Origin: Gautieria morchelliformis
Lineage: Eukaryota > Basidiomycota > Agaricomycetes > Gomphales > Gomphaceae
Direction of reading: 5' to 3'
Length of the DNA: 64,000 nt
Assembly: GCA_015179125.1 (NCBI GenBank)
Contig: WHVA01000014.1
Span: 310,001-374,000, forward strand
The notes beneath the pieces are model-generated. The model was given only the letters and a program-made list of their open reading frames with translations. It had not been told where the DNA came from and did no database searches. The position numbers and the translations under genes are program-made. Positions 23,710 to 34,464 of this stretch are shown piece by piece; position 1 is the first letter of the stretch; each line of letters begins with the position of its first letter.

Positions 23710-24588
23710 CACGATACCCCGGCATATTCTGACCATCTATTTGCACACACAGTAGAAGCCATAATCGGTGTAGAGTTCTTGCATATCTAGATTCAACTAG
23801 ATTCAATGTCTGAATAGATACATATAATTATACGTTACCTCCTGTTCGTCGCGTGGTTGTGGTCTGGAGTGCTACATATTCGTTGATCCAGGGACATGGT
23901 TTGACGAAGGAGCTCAGGAGATGCGCTTGCTATCTGCTTACACTCGTACGGACGATGATAGAGCTGGATATCGTCCTCGGGATGGGTGATTGTCCTGTTT
24001 GGACCAGCTGCCTAGGAGTCGATGGAATGTAACACAACTTTTGAAAACAGCCTTAGCGTTCTCGAGAATACGTTTCTAATACCAGGATGAGCTGAGGCCT
24101 GAGCAATTCAAGCCCGGGAGCACCATAGCGCTGTTCATGCAGCCCAAACTAATAACAGTTGATCCGAGTTTCAAGAATACTCCTTACAAGCTTGGATAAG
24201 TACCGTAGGATAGTCCACGTATATCTGGGTAGGACAACAGTATCTGCGCACAGAGTGACCAGGCCAAGGACAGCAAGTGAGAACCGTGAGACTCGGAGGC
24301 CCAACGGCCTTGGCAAGGTAGACGGATCTTCGAGAGGCTTACTAAATACATATGGACGATAGCATCCTCCGTATGCCAGATCATGAAACGGCTCGCGAAC
24401 GGGATTTGCTCCTGCGCGGTAGTTGGAAGACTGGTAAGACATGTCTTACACTGCCGCATGGCAGAAATTAGTGCCAAGCAGGCTTGATATTTTCAGGGTG
24501 ATGTTCAAACGCAAGAGCACAGAACTGCCGCGGCGTACTAGAGTAGGCTTACGTGATCACCCTCTCTAATTGGATACTACTTTACATT
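23710..24588. other. Intergenic
   Basis: No gene supported on either strand. Contains ACGTGATCAC at 24551-24560, about 30 bp before the GPN2 start. Confidence 0.5.
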
Positions 24589-25781
24589 ATGCCATTCGGT
24601 GAAATAGTCGTTGGTCCACCAGGGAGTGGGAAGTCGACCTATGCTTTTGGAAAACATCAGCTATTCACTGCACTCAAGCGACCGATATGTGTAGTCAACC
24701 TCGACCCAGCTAATGACAACATCCCTTACCCGTGTATGATTTCCATTTCATCGCTCATAACGTTGCAGGAAGTCATGGATACTCATGGACTTGGGCCTAA
24801 TGGCGGAATGCTCTACTGCATGGAATACTTGGAAGAAAATTTCGATTGGCTAGAGGATGAGCTTGGAAAGCTTGCGCCGGACGTCTACATCATATTTGAT
24901 CTACCCGGGCAAGTCGAGTTCTGGACTAATCATGAGAGTCTCAAAAGAATCGTTGACCGTTTGTCGAAGGCCGGTTTCCGCGTGCGTGCCTCGAAGTAGG
25001 AATATCCTCGCGGAAGCTGAGTCTAGATCAGTTAGCGGCAGTCCATCTATGCGACGCGCATAATGTGACCGATGCTGTAAACTACATCTCGGTTCTTCTA
25101 CTTTCCCTTCGAACTATGTTGCAGCTTGGGCTTCCCCACATCAATGTTCTTTCAAAGATCGATCTAATCACGCAATATGGTGATCTAGGTGTGTTTATAT
25201 TCTAAATTTGGAGGCATTTCCGTTCATGCATCCTACCTAGATTTCAACCTGGATTTTTACACAGAAGTGCAGGATTTATCATACCTTCAAAATATTTTGA
25301 ATGCCCAGACACCGCGATACGCCTCGCTCAACATGTCAATATGTTCTCTCATTGAAGACTATGCTTTGGTAGGCTTCGAGACATTGGCAGTTGAGGTCAG
25401 ACTTCAATGGCTTGTTACTCACAATTCTGATTCCTAATCTTCGGACAGGATAAAAGCTCAATGCTCCATCTAACACATGTCATCGACCGTGCAACGGGCT
25501 CCATATTTGTCCCCCCTACAGATGCCCCTGCCCCCGCTGACGCACTAAACCCCACAAATGCCCCCCCTTCTCAACGACCAAACACCTACGCCTTATTTTC
25601 TAGTGCGGCGGGCGAAATGAAGGGCAAAGCAAACAACATCAGAGATGTACAAGAGCGGTGGATTGATGCACGCGAGGAATGGGATGCATTCGAAAAAATG
25701 CAGTGGCGGAGGGAAGGCGAAATATTGGCCTCGAATGCTCGAGGGGCACAGACGAAAACCCAAATTCGGGAAAGAAAGTAA
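24589..25781 (+). CDS. GPN2: GPN-loop GTPase 2
   Basis: GPN-loop GTPases help assemble RNA polymerases II and III and bring them into the nucleus. Four exons (24589-24981, 25032-25188, 25241-25395, 25449-25781) give 345 residues. Motifs in order: P-loop GPPGSGKST (residues ~9-17), NLDPAND, the defining Gly-Pro-Asn in [21 protein letters not shown] (G3) and NVLSKIDL (G4). The C-terminal tail is charged and helical. All introns are canonical and 50-53 bp. The second half resembles GPN2 rather than GPN1 or GPN3 in lacking the long acidic GPN1 tail. Firm assignment. Confidence 0.93.
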
Positions 25782-26327
25782 GAAATTGAACATTTATGTA
25801 TATACATCCCCTGGTCTATAATCGCAGTCGTTCTGGTCCACGAAGATGCCAGAGTAGGGTCGCCACCGGTCCATGTGAGAAGTTGAACACGTCCAACTTG
25901 CGAGGAATTAATAACGCTACATTACTTACAGTAATGTGTTGCCGTGTAATTCGCTCACGCCGTATATGTCAACCAAATCCGGTAGCCGTTGTATAACACC
26001 TGCAGTCAATTCACTGGCCAAGATACCGTCTCCCAGGAAAGTGGTGGGCCGATCAGCGAGCCACCAAGCGTAAATTTGCCCTGAGATGGTGATCGGGCGT
26101 CCGGCTCGTGGCTGAAAGGACGGCTTTGAACGTGTACGGTCCCATGATGGGGTACTTAGTAGGCAGCGTTAGAAAGCAAAGTAACTCCATACCGCGTTTC
26201 CTCCTTACCTTGCAGGACAACAGATCGTTCATGTCCAAACCAGATTCGACGAAAATGGAATTGTGTCACGTGCTGACTTACGTAAATGGGATCACGTGAT
26301 GTGCCTAAAACTTTGGCAAATCATAAA
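25782..26327. promoter_or_regulatory. ROK1 upstream region with CACGTG sites
   Basis: Non-coding space between GPN2 and ROK1. It holds GTCACGTGCTGAC at 26264 and the 10-bp palindrome ATCACGTGAT at 26291-26300, 27 bp before the ROK1 ATG. No other feature seen. Confidence 0.5.
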
Positions 26328-28513
26328 ATGTCAATGGAGCCATTTCACCTGCTTTCGGGAGGTGGGGCAAAGTTCGACAAGAAGCGATTCGAATCTGATG
26401 TAAAACTCTTCAATGTACGTGCTTTGCTGTTCGACTTGAACAAAGCCGCATTCATCCGTGCCATTGCAGCGCTCTAAAACCTTGGACAAGGGCAAGAAGC
26501 CGGTTCATTCTGTGGATGAGCTTCCCCCAGAACTAGATTTTTTTCGTTACGCCAAAGCAGGTCCAGCTGTAAAACGAAAAGCGTCACATGGCGTTGATCA
26601 GCGCATTGACGTGGCTGAGGATAATAGTAATAATAGTAGTGGAGACGAGGACGAAGCTCAATTGTCACCAGGAAAGAGGCGCAAGCTAGAGGCAGACACT
26701 CCCGCCACGCCAAAACCTCCTGGACAGCGAGTAACCAGTAAAGGGAAGAACATACCAGAGCCTATAGACTCATTTCGGGTCCTCAAGGAACGTTACAATT
26801 GCTCTTCGCTCATTCTTTCCAACCTCGAGAAAAATGGGTGGGAATCGCCCACAGGCATTCAAGCACACGGTATTCCTATGTGTATGGAGGTATGCTATGT
26901 GCTTGTGTCGTGTCGATACAGTCTAACCCATCTTTGAGCCCAGTCTCGAGATATTGCCGCTATATCACCTACAGGCACAGGGAAGACCCTTGCATACCTC
27001 CTTCCAATTCTCATAATGCTCGGTTCACCTGTTTCCGCATCCTCTACTGGGTCTTCCTCTTCTGCTGATAAAGGTAAAGGCGTTCGAGCTGTGGTGTTAG
27101 CCCCAACTCGAGAACTTGCACATCAAATACACAACGAATGTTTAAAAATTTCGCAAGGTCGAAAATGGCGCATCACGCTGTACAGCAAAACAACAGCCGC
27201 CACACTAGCAGATAAAGCTGTTCGAGATAAAATTGGTAGCCTTTGATCTCCCTCGCTTGTTATATATCTGACGCATTTAATCAGACATCATTATCAGTAC
27301 ACCGATGCGCCTTGTTGCGTCCCTCAAAGAGAGTAAGCTCGAATTAAATAAGTGAGTCCTTTGCTTCGTGTGTGGACAGTACGCCTCAAACTGCTCACCA
27401 GCGTTCGACACCTCGTGCTTGACGAGGCGGATCGCATGCTGGATGCCGAGTTTTTACCACAGACACAGGAAGTTGTAGACTCATGTACACACCCGTCCCT
27501 TCAAAAGGCAATATACAGTGCGACGTTACCGGCAGGAGCAGAACAAGTTGCCATGGGTATGCTTAATGACCCAATCCGTGTCGTCGTTGGGCTCAAGTAA
27601 GATTCTTTATCACCTGTTCGTCCTTGCCACAATATGTTTATATTCAACACTCAGAGACACCCCTCTCCCTCTCATCCGCCAATCCTTAGTCTACGTCGCC
27701 GACGAGGCCTCTAAGCTACCCAGCTTAGTTACCTACCTGACATCTACCGTATCTACTCCCTCACGCACTCAAGATTCCACATCGCCTCCTCCTTGGGCAC
27801 CACCCATTTTGATCTTTACTTCCACTCAGCCACGTGCGACTTCTCTCTGCACACAGCTCATCCTCCATGGCATCCAAAATGTAGATGTTCTCCATGCTTC
27901 ATTGTCGAATAAACAACGTCAAGACGTCGTCCATCGCATGCTCACAGCCGAATGCTGGGTTCTAGTGTGTACAGAGGTTGTCGCGCGAGGGATGGACTTC
28001 AAAGGAGTCAAAGGGGTCATTAACTATGACTGGCCGCAGAGCGTGCAGAGCTATGTTCACCGTATCGGACGAACAGGTCGAGCGGGGAGAGAGGGTATAG
28101 CCGTTACTTATTGGACGGACGAGGATGCACCGTCCTTAAAATCGTCCGCATCTTGATATTTTTATGAGGACAGCATATTAATGTTATTGCTCCCAGGATC
28201 GCAAACGTGCTGCTTCAGTCCGGCTCGTCTGTCCCGGAATGGATGCTCAAGCTTCCCAAACCGTCGAAGTTGAATAAGCGCAGAATGGGCAAGGTGAAGC
28301 GCGGTAATGACGTAGACACGTCGGGGAGGATTGGTAGAGCTGATGCCATTAGAAAGAGGTACATTCATTGTCTATTGTTCCATAGAGACCGAATCTGACT
28401 GCTGTGTTTGTATCAGAGACATGATCTTGGGGTCTAAGAGGCGGAAAGCCAAGTTGGAGAAGGATTACAATGGGGTGGATGACGAATGGTCAGGGTGTGA
28501 AAATATCGAATGA
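26328..28513 (+). CDS. ROK1: DEAD-box ATP-dependent RNA helicase ROK1 (DDX52)
   Basis: Nucleolar helicase for early 18S rRNA processing. Eight exons (26328-26414, 26470-26889, 26944-27235, 27285-27351, 27402-27596, 27655-28143, 28197-28358, 28417-28513) give 602 residues. Motifs: GWESPTGIQAHGIP (Q motif), SPTGTGKT (I), APTRELAHQ (Ia), STPMRL (Ib), LDEAD (II), SATLP (III), TSTQPRATSL (IV), ARGMDFKGV (V) and HRIGRTGRAGR (VI). The N-terminus (PFHLLSGGGAKFDKKRF) is the ROK1-specific start, and the C-terminus is Lys-rich. All splice sites are GT-AG. Firm. Confidence 0.95.
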
Positions 28514-28663
28514 CATGTCATCTCTCATTGGTATGGTCCACACATTTGGGAAAACGAGGACTTCAACTTGGTTCTTTCATGCTTGGGGGAAACATTCGTC
28601 TAGTAGTTATCCAGCTGATACAATATGATACAGGGTAAGTTCTTGTGAGCGTAGACAGATGGT

Positions 28664-30106
28664 TTAGACTATATCAGACTCTTTAAAAAAATCTTCCACC
28701 CAATTCAGTAATTCGATGGCCCCCGCGTCAGTGAGGAAGGTGGCTGGCGATGGGACGCTATCGACTTGGTTCTGTGGTCCAACGACGTCAGACTGACCCT
28801 CCGGCATCACTCCGAGCTTTCCCAAAAGGATATCGCGGAGTATGGCATCGTAATTGGGCCTGGACGGCCCCGGCGCATCGTAGTCGTTGGGCCTGGACGG
28901 CCTCGGCATATTAAGCTGGAGAGCTGGAGGAAGTGGTTCGGGTGTTCGCAGTGGGGCCTCTAGGTAGCCAATGGATTGGTCTGGGTGGGAAGATACATGA
29001 TGACCATGCAAGGAGGAGGCATTGGCGAAAGGTGTAGGTCTCGGAGTCAGGACCTGCGTGCCATAGTTCAAGTTGAAAAAGTTGTCGGGCCCTGAAAAAC
29101 CGATGCGCGAGGGTGTGACGTCATAAGGAAGTGGTGACGTGAAGGCTGTACCGGGAGGCGTAAGTGGCATTTGGTAAGAACTCGAGGGAGCCGGCAAATA
29201 ATAAGTATTGTGTAAAGAAGAGGCATTAGCGAAGATATCCACCGATGTGGACGGGCTCTATGTTCGAATCATAAGTCGAAGGCCAGGGTAGGCTACGAGA
29301 GTAATGTAAAAGAATATACTAGCATTCGGCCGTGAATCGTGCTGTGTTGCCTCCATGGAAGGAGGCAAGAACAACAGAGAATCGTCAAGGGAGGATGTAG
29401 ACGTGGTGGTATCACGCATCCTCGCATTGCTCGAGTTCTCGGTCCTTGAGGTCAGCTTGACAGAGTCCGGGTTTTTGGCCTTGATCAAGAGTTCCTCTCC
29501 TTGCACGCCGTCGATGATGAGATCACCAAACTTTCTGGAATTGGCATTGTCATTGTCAGTGCGTTTCCGCCTCTGTTCTCTGGTCTTGCTGGATTTCGGA
29601 TTGAACTCATAGCCCGGATGTGCTCTTGCGTGCTCCTCCTTAGCAATTTGAGCTTTCTTCCTGTACTTGCTCTTCTGAATCTCGCTCATTCCGCGCCACA
29701 GTTCTCCCGCTATTCTAGAGTTGACGCTCCCAGAGTTCACATAATGGCTCATGGTACGGCTGCGACAAATTTCGGAACGGAAGATCATAAAACAATTCGG
29801 CGGACGGGGGATTTTCCTCAGTTTGTTGTCATTAAGCGAGGTCTCGGCGAAGGTCTCGGACGGGGATGGGTCGGACCCGGATGAGTCGGACTCTGGTTAG
29901 AATGAGGCGTGCAAGGAAATAACAAGAGGAAAGGCTGGAGTAATACCATTGGACTCGTGCTCAAATGATGGCAGTTGCGGCGCAAGGATGGTAGGGGTAC
30001 CTGGTGGTGGCCGTGAGACGGTGCGTATAAGGACCTTTCGATTATACGTACCGTATGGGCCGGTGTGTTGACTAGGGCGAGCCCTCTGGCAACGCATTGG
30101 CGGCAT
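28664..30106 (-). CDS. HMG-box transcription factor (MATA-HMG type)
   Basis: Putative DNA-binding regulator with one HMG box of the fungal MATA/STE11-like kind: IPRPPNCFMIFRSEICRS leads into a second part, SGSVNSRIAGELWRGM, and ends KAQIAKEEHARAHPGYEF. Exon 1 runs from ATG 30106 and joins, through an intron ending AACCAG, to the box-bearing exon. A last intron ends at CATAG near 29260, with GTAGCC as the donor that keeps frame (a short 39 nt), so that junction is tentative. The C-terminal part is Pro/Ser-rich, with ANASSLH repeated and a duplicated PSRPN-YDA segment. A mating-type role is possible but not shown; no pheromone or homeodomain genes lie nearby. Confidence 0.75.
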
Positions 30107-31983
30107 AGCTGTAGTAAAGGACGAAGTGAGGACCGTAGAGGGGAAATCTGCTCTAAGTGAGGATGGGAGAGGGGAAATCAAAGCAGATCTTTATAGCCAT
30201 TTTGGAGGTCGGAGTCTGCCCCGAGGGCATCACCTAGAGTCAAGCCTTCCGCAATGACATAGTGTTGAGCACCACAAGAGTATCTTGCTTTAAGGGGAAT
30301 ATCTAATCAGCATTCCCCGAATAGTAGAGGATTTCAACCTGGTCTTTGTTCTGATCTCTTCGGGTGCACGTGGAATGAGTTCTGCGGTGTCCGCCACAGG
30401 ATTGGTGCTGGGTGGATTTGCAGGTGCGTTTGCACAAACCTTAGCTACGGTCTTCCTCTATTGTCGCCTGGCTGACCACGATGGCTTCCATTACGGCAAT
30501 TAGACCCTGCCTGTTGCAATTATTAGCGCAGACAATAGATATTGCTTGTCGGCAGCCAGGTTGAGAGAGCCGAGAAGCAGGTTGTCAGTGCGCCCTCCAG
30601 GAGTTCAGTTATTGACTGCAGGGTCTGATATTCAAAAGTCCTATGTATCGGCCCGTAAGATAGCACCCTTTTGTGAGTGACAACTACACGCGTTATAGGC
30701 GATATATCACCCCGCATCGGCTTTCATCAAATCTCCGGCCTCACCACATATCTTTTGTTTCTTTAGATGTTTACTTCTTCTGCTGTACTCTGGTGTGAAG
30801 ATGTGATCGCACACTAGGGATGCACACCGTGCCGTACACCCACGGCACCCTTACCGTCAAGGGTCTGTGTGCTGTGCCGACGGTACGGTATACGGTTTGG
30901 TATTGTCACGCTCTGAGTCATGGTCACACATATGAACACCGGCGCCACGCGATGACTCCGTTGAGAACCTCTGTACCCATACACCCTCCCCCCTTTATGA
31001 GGCCGTTCACAGCCCAAGTCCAAGTGTGGCACCGCGCACTTCTGATGACCTGATGACGATACAACAAGGCAGTGTCATACTTTGGCACCCGGCACCGTCG
31101 GCGGATGGATTCCGGGGACGTGCTGATTGTTCTAGAAGACGAAGAAAATGAATGGGTTTCGCGGGATAGGGTGTACGATGGGGAGCTCGCGGGTGCGGCC
31201 TACCGCTGGAAGATGGGAAGCTAGATCGGGTGGATGTGGCAAGGGGGGGGGCGGGCGTTGGTTCTGGCTGTGGCTTCCATTAGCAGAGGAAGAACTCACG
31301 TAGCAGGACCCGTAGCTGTTCCTTAGACTTGCTGGGGGGTTAAGTTGTACACCTACCTTTCTTATCGACACTTATCTCCCTGATTGGTCTTCTGGGTCAA
31401 GCCACGTACTGTTTTCATCATACACTGTTCACATTCACGTACTTTGTAGCTTTCGATTATCAATGCTTGTCATGTTTTCAATTTTTTTTTCTTTCCTACG
31501 TGCAAGTCTTCGGCCTGAAATCATCAAAGTTTTAATGCTCGTGAAAAAAAACCTTCATGGTGCACGCGCTCAGCTTGCACAGCTGCATCACGTCGTTAAC
31601 ATACCACGATTGTGCCTCGTATCTTTATTTACCATGCGGGTACGTACCGTCAGAGGGGAGAAGTATTGATCGTACGGACGGTGTCCATCTCTATCACACA
31701 CAAGCTAGTGATTGCCATTTTGGCTCCATCAGTGAATGGCCGACAGACTTGTCTTTGTCCTCTGACAATGGACATCGCCAGCCTGACCCGGACAGCAAAG
31801 GGTCCAGTTGCGAACTTGGACACGCTGTAGGAGCTCTTCGCCATTGTATCCAGAAGAGTTGTCTTAGCGACCGTTAAGTAGCCGGTCTGTTCGGGCTGTT
31901 TCGAAGACAGCGAGCGTCAACGAAGGCGCCGCGGCGCTGGCAGAGCAAGTTGCCGTTTCTGGTGGCGTGGGAATTACCAGCTG
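30107..31983. other. Long divergent intergenic region
   Basis: About 1.9 kb between the HMG gene (-) and CCA1 (+). No gene supported. At 30815-31105 there is a block rich in inverted GTGCCG/CGGCAC and ACCGT/ACGGT words, including GTGCCGTACACCCACGGCAC, which suggests a degenerate terminal-inverted-repeat element. Runs of T/A near 31480 and 31545. Confidence 0.45.
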
Positions 31984-34317
31984 ATGCTCGTCCGCATCTG
32001 CTCTCGTCGTCCCTTTCAAATTCGACCTAACATGGCTTTTAGATCTTTATCGTCAGAACATCGAACCCTTCTGTCCAGGGAATCAACTTCTATCCGTCTC
32101 ACAGAGCTCGAGACCCGAATCTGCTCGCTCCTAGATGACTTCACCAAAGCGTTGGGTAAAGAAAACCAGTCCGTTGAGTGCTGCATTGCAGGTGGATGGG
32201 TACGGGACAAGGTGAACCCAGCCTCATGTTCTTAGCAGCGTCATCTGACCATGACCTGGCTGATCAAGCTGCTAGGACTCGAAAGTAACGATATTGACAT
32301 CGCCCTCTCCACCATGATGGGCTTTCCTTTTGCTACCAAATTTGCTGAATATCTCAGAACCCGTGGCATATCTGCCACCCAAGTTACTAAAGTAGAGAGC
32401 AGGGCCGACCAATCCAAGCATCTAGAGACCGCCAAACTCTCTTTGCTCGGCGTTGACCTAGACTTTGTAAATCTGAGAAGCGAAGAGTATGCCGAGGGAA
32501 GTCGCATCCCTACCAGAGTAGTAAGTCTCTATGGTTCTCCGACTTGCATCTTGAAAGCTTGAGGGGCGCTCAGGCGTTCGGTACAAAGCGTGAGGACACT
32601 ATGCGCCGCGACATAACCATCAACGCTTTGCTCTACAACATTCACACTCACTCCGTAGAAGATCACACCCGAAAGGTTTTTGTCGCTTCTGACTCTCTGT
32701 GCAAGCTGCTTAGTTTAGAATGCTCGCTCCTCTCTGTAGGGTCTCGATGACCTTCGCCACGGTATTATTCGGACACCTCTTCCGCCGAAACAAACTTTTC
32801 TTGATGATCCGCTTCGTGTCCTACGTTGTATACGCTTTGCCAGTAGATTTGGGTATGATCTCGTCCCAGAATTAGTGGAAGCTGCGAGAGAGCGCGAGAT
32901 TCAGGTCTGTACGGTGGATCATGCGGCCCCTAATGCTGAGACCGTGCTCTAGGATGCTCTGGAGACTAAGATCTCTCGGGAAAGAATCGGGGACGAAGTA
33001 GATAAGATGATGAAAGGAATGTGATTTACTACGTGAATGCCTCGCTTTGACAGCTGATACTGCGTCGTAACGTTTGACAGGCCCGGACCCCTTGCGGGCG
33101 ATAAAGCTAATAGATCATCTTGCGTTGCATGTTGCCATCTTCACCCCGCCGCCTGCTTTCGGACAGATGATCTTTCGGACAGAGCCTCTCCCTCTCCACA
33201 GTGGTCTCGCAGCCGCGGCCGTACTACATCACTTCGAATGCCAGCTTTCACCAGGTCCTGACTCTTCATCCATGCAATCACGCGTCGAAAACAACACACC
33301 GTCTCAGACATCCCCAGAATCGCAAAAACCCGTCAATCTACCATCACCATCAGCGTTCTCTGAGCGATTACGGACGCCACACCCTACGCTTCTGAAGGGT
33401 TTCAACGCTGATTTGACCACAAGACAGCGTTTGTATCTAGCCTCCGCACTAACCCCGTTTAGGCGGCTCAAAATTGCCGAGAAAAAGGATAAGTTCAAGT
33501 TAGCCGTTGAAACATGCATCCGCGATGGTTTAAAAGTGCTGCTGTTCACGGCTTGTGTGTCTACCTTGTTAACTTCTCTGCACAGCTTGGTATCCAAAAT
33601 CATTATATCGACGGCATCCCCGCACTGTATGAAGCCTCAGATCTTCTACACCAGCCTAAATTAAAGAATTTGAGAGTCCTTCCCCTCGCGTCGCGCTCGG
33701 TGAGTGAGACCCTGCCACTGGATTTTATGCTATATCACATTACTTTCTAGGTCTGCTGTTGCGGGATAAACGTGTGCATAATAAAAATACGGGGTCACAT
33801 TGGACATCGTCTGTATTGTTTTCATTGGTGCAGGAACTAGTCACCCTATGGGATCCAGTGAAAGATACTTTCGATGGTATGTTCTTGTGCACCTTGCTCC
33901 CCAATGTCGTCTCACTGTTCATTACCAGTCGATTCCGCCAACGAGACTATCTCACTTTACGACACCTTCGTGAGCAAGCTAGAGGATCTTAGGCTTCAAT
34001 CGTCTTTGGATGACCGGCCGATACTTGATGTGGGTAGCATAAGCTGCATAGCTTTCCTAAATTGAGCATATGATTCTTCATAGGGTCGCGATGTCTCGAA
34101 GCTCCTGTCCAAGCAGCCGGGCCCGTGGACTGGCCATGTGCTTGACCAGGTCATAAAATGGCAACTTGGTAATCCAAATGGTACTAAAGATCAGTGTGCT
34201 TCATGGCTCGAGGAAGAAGTCAATGCCGGCCGACTAAGTCTTGACACCAGCGGCAAGAAGGGTCAGAGTAAGGCTGCAGGGGACGGGCCTCCGTCTAAGA
34301 AGGCCAAAGTATCATAG
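31984..34317 (+). CDS. CCA1: CCA tRNA nucleotidyltransferase
   Basis: Adds CCA to tRNA 3' ends in nucleus/cytosol and mitochondria. Recognised blocks: CIAGGWVRDK, LLGLESNDIDIA (catalytic Asp pair), EDTMRRDITINALLYN, GLDDLRHGIIRTPL, DDPLRVLRCIRFASRF, GPDPLRAI, VHNKNTGSHW and IKWQLGNP. Introns at 32212-32268, 32521-32573, 32676-32739, 32905-32952, 33536-33585, 33877-33928 and 34030-34083 are clean. Two junctions are not: the family reading needs a donor GAATGT at 33017 instead of GT, and the 33700-33750 intron with its GTGAGT donor puts the next exon one base out. Start 31984 gives a basic, mitochondria-like leader; ATG 32032 would give the nuclear/cytosolic form. Tail is Lys-rich (KKAKVS). Confidence 0.85.
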
Positions 34318-34464
34318 GAAAGTTTGATTTCACATCATAATACAGCCATGTGCACAGATACAAACCCATGAAACGAACACTGATATCAAAAGAAACCGAA
34401 TTCATCGCATAAGACTGGACAGACTACCAGAAAAACCGTCTCAAGAGCTCCAAGTCTGCCATCG

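Noticed and set aside
26474-26713. Minus frame with a run of Tyr
   Set aside because: Complement of an AATAGTAAT-type stretch in the disordered part of ROK1.
32241-32507. Minus frame over CCA1 exon 2
   Set aside because: Shadow of a conserved plus-strand exon.
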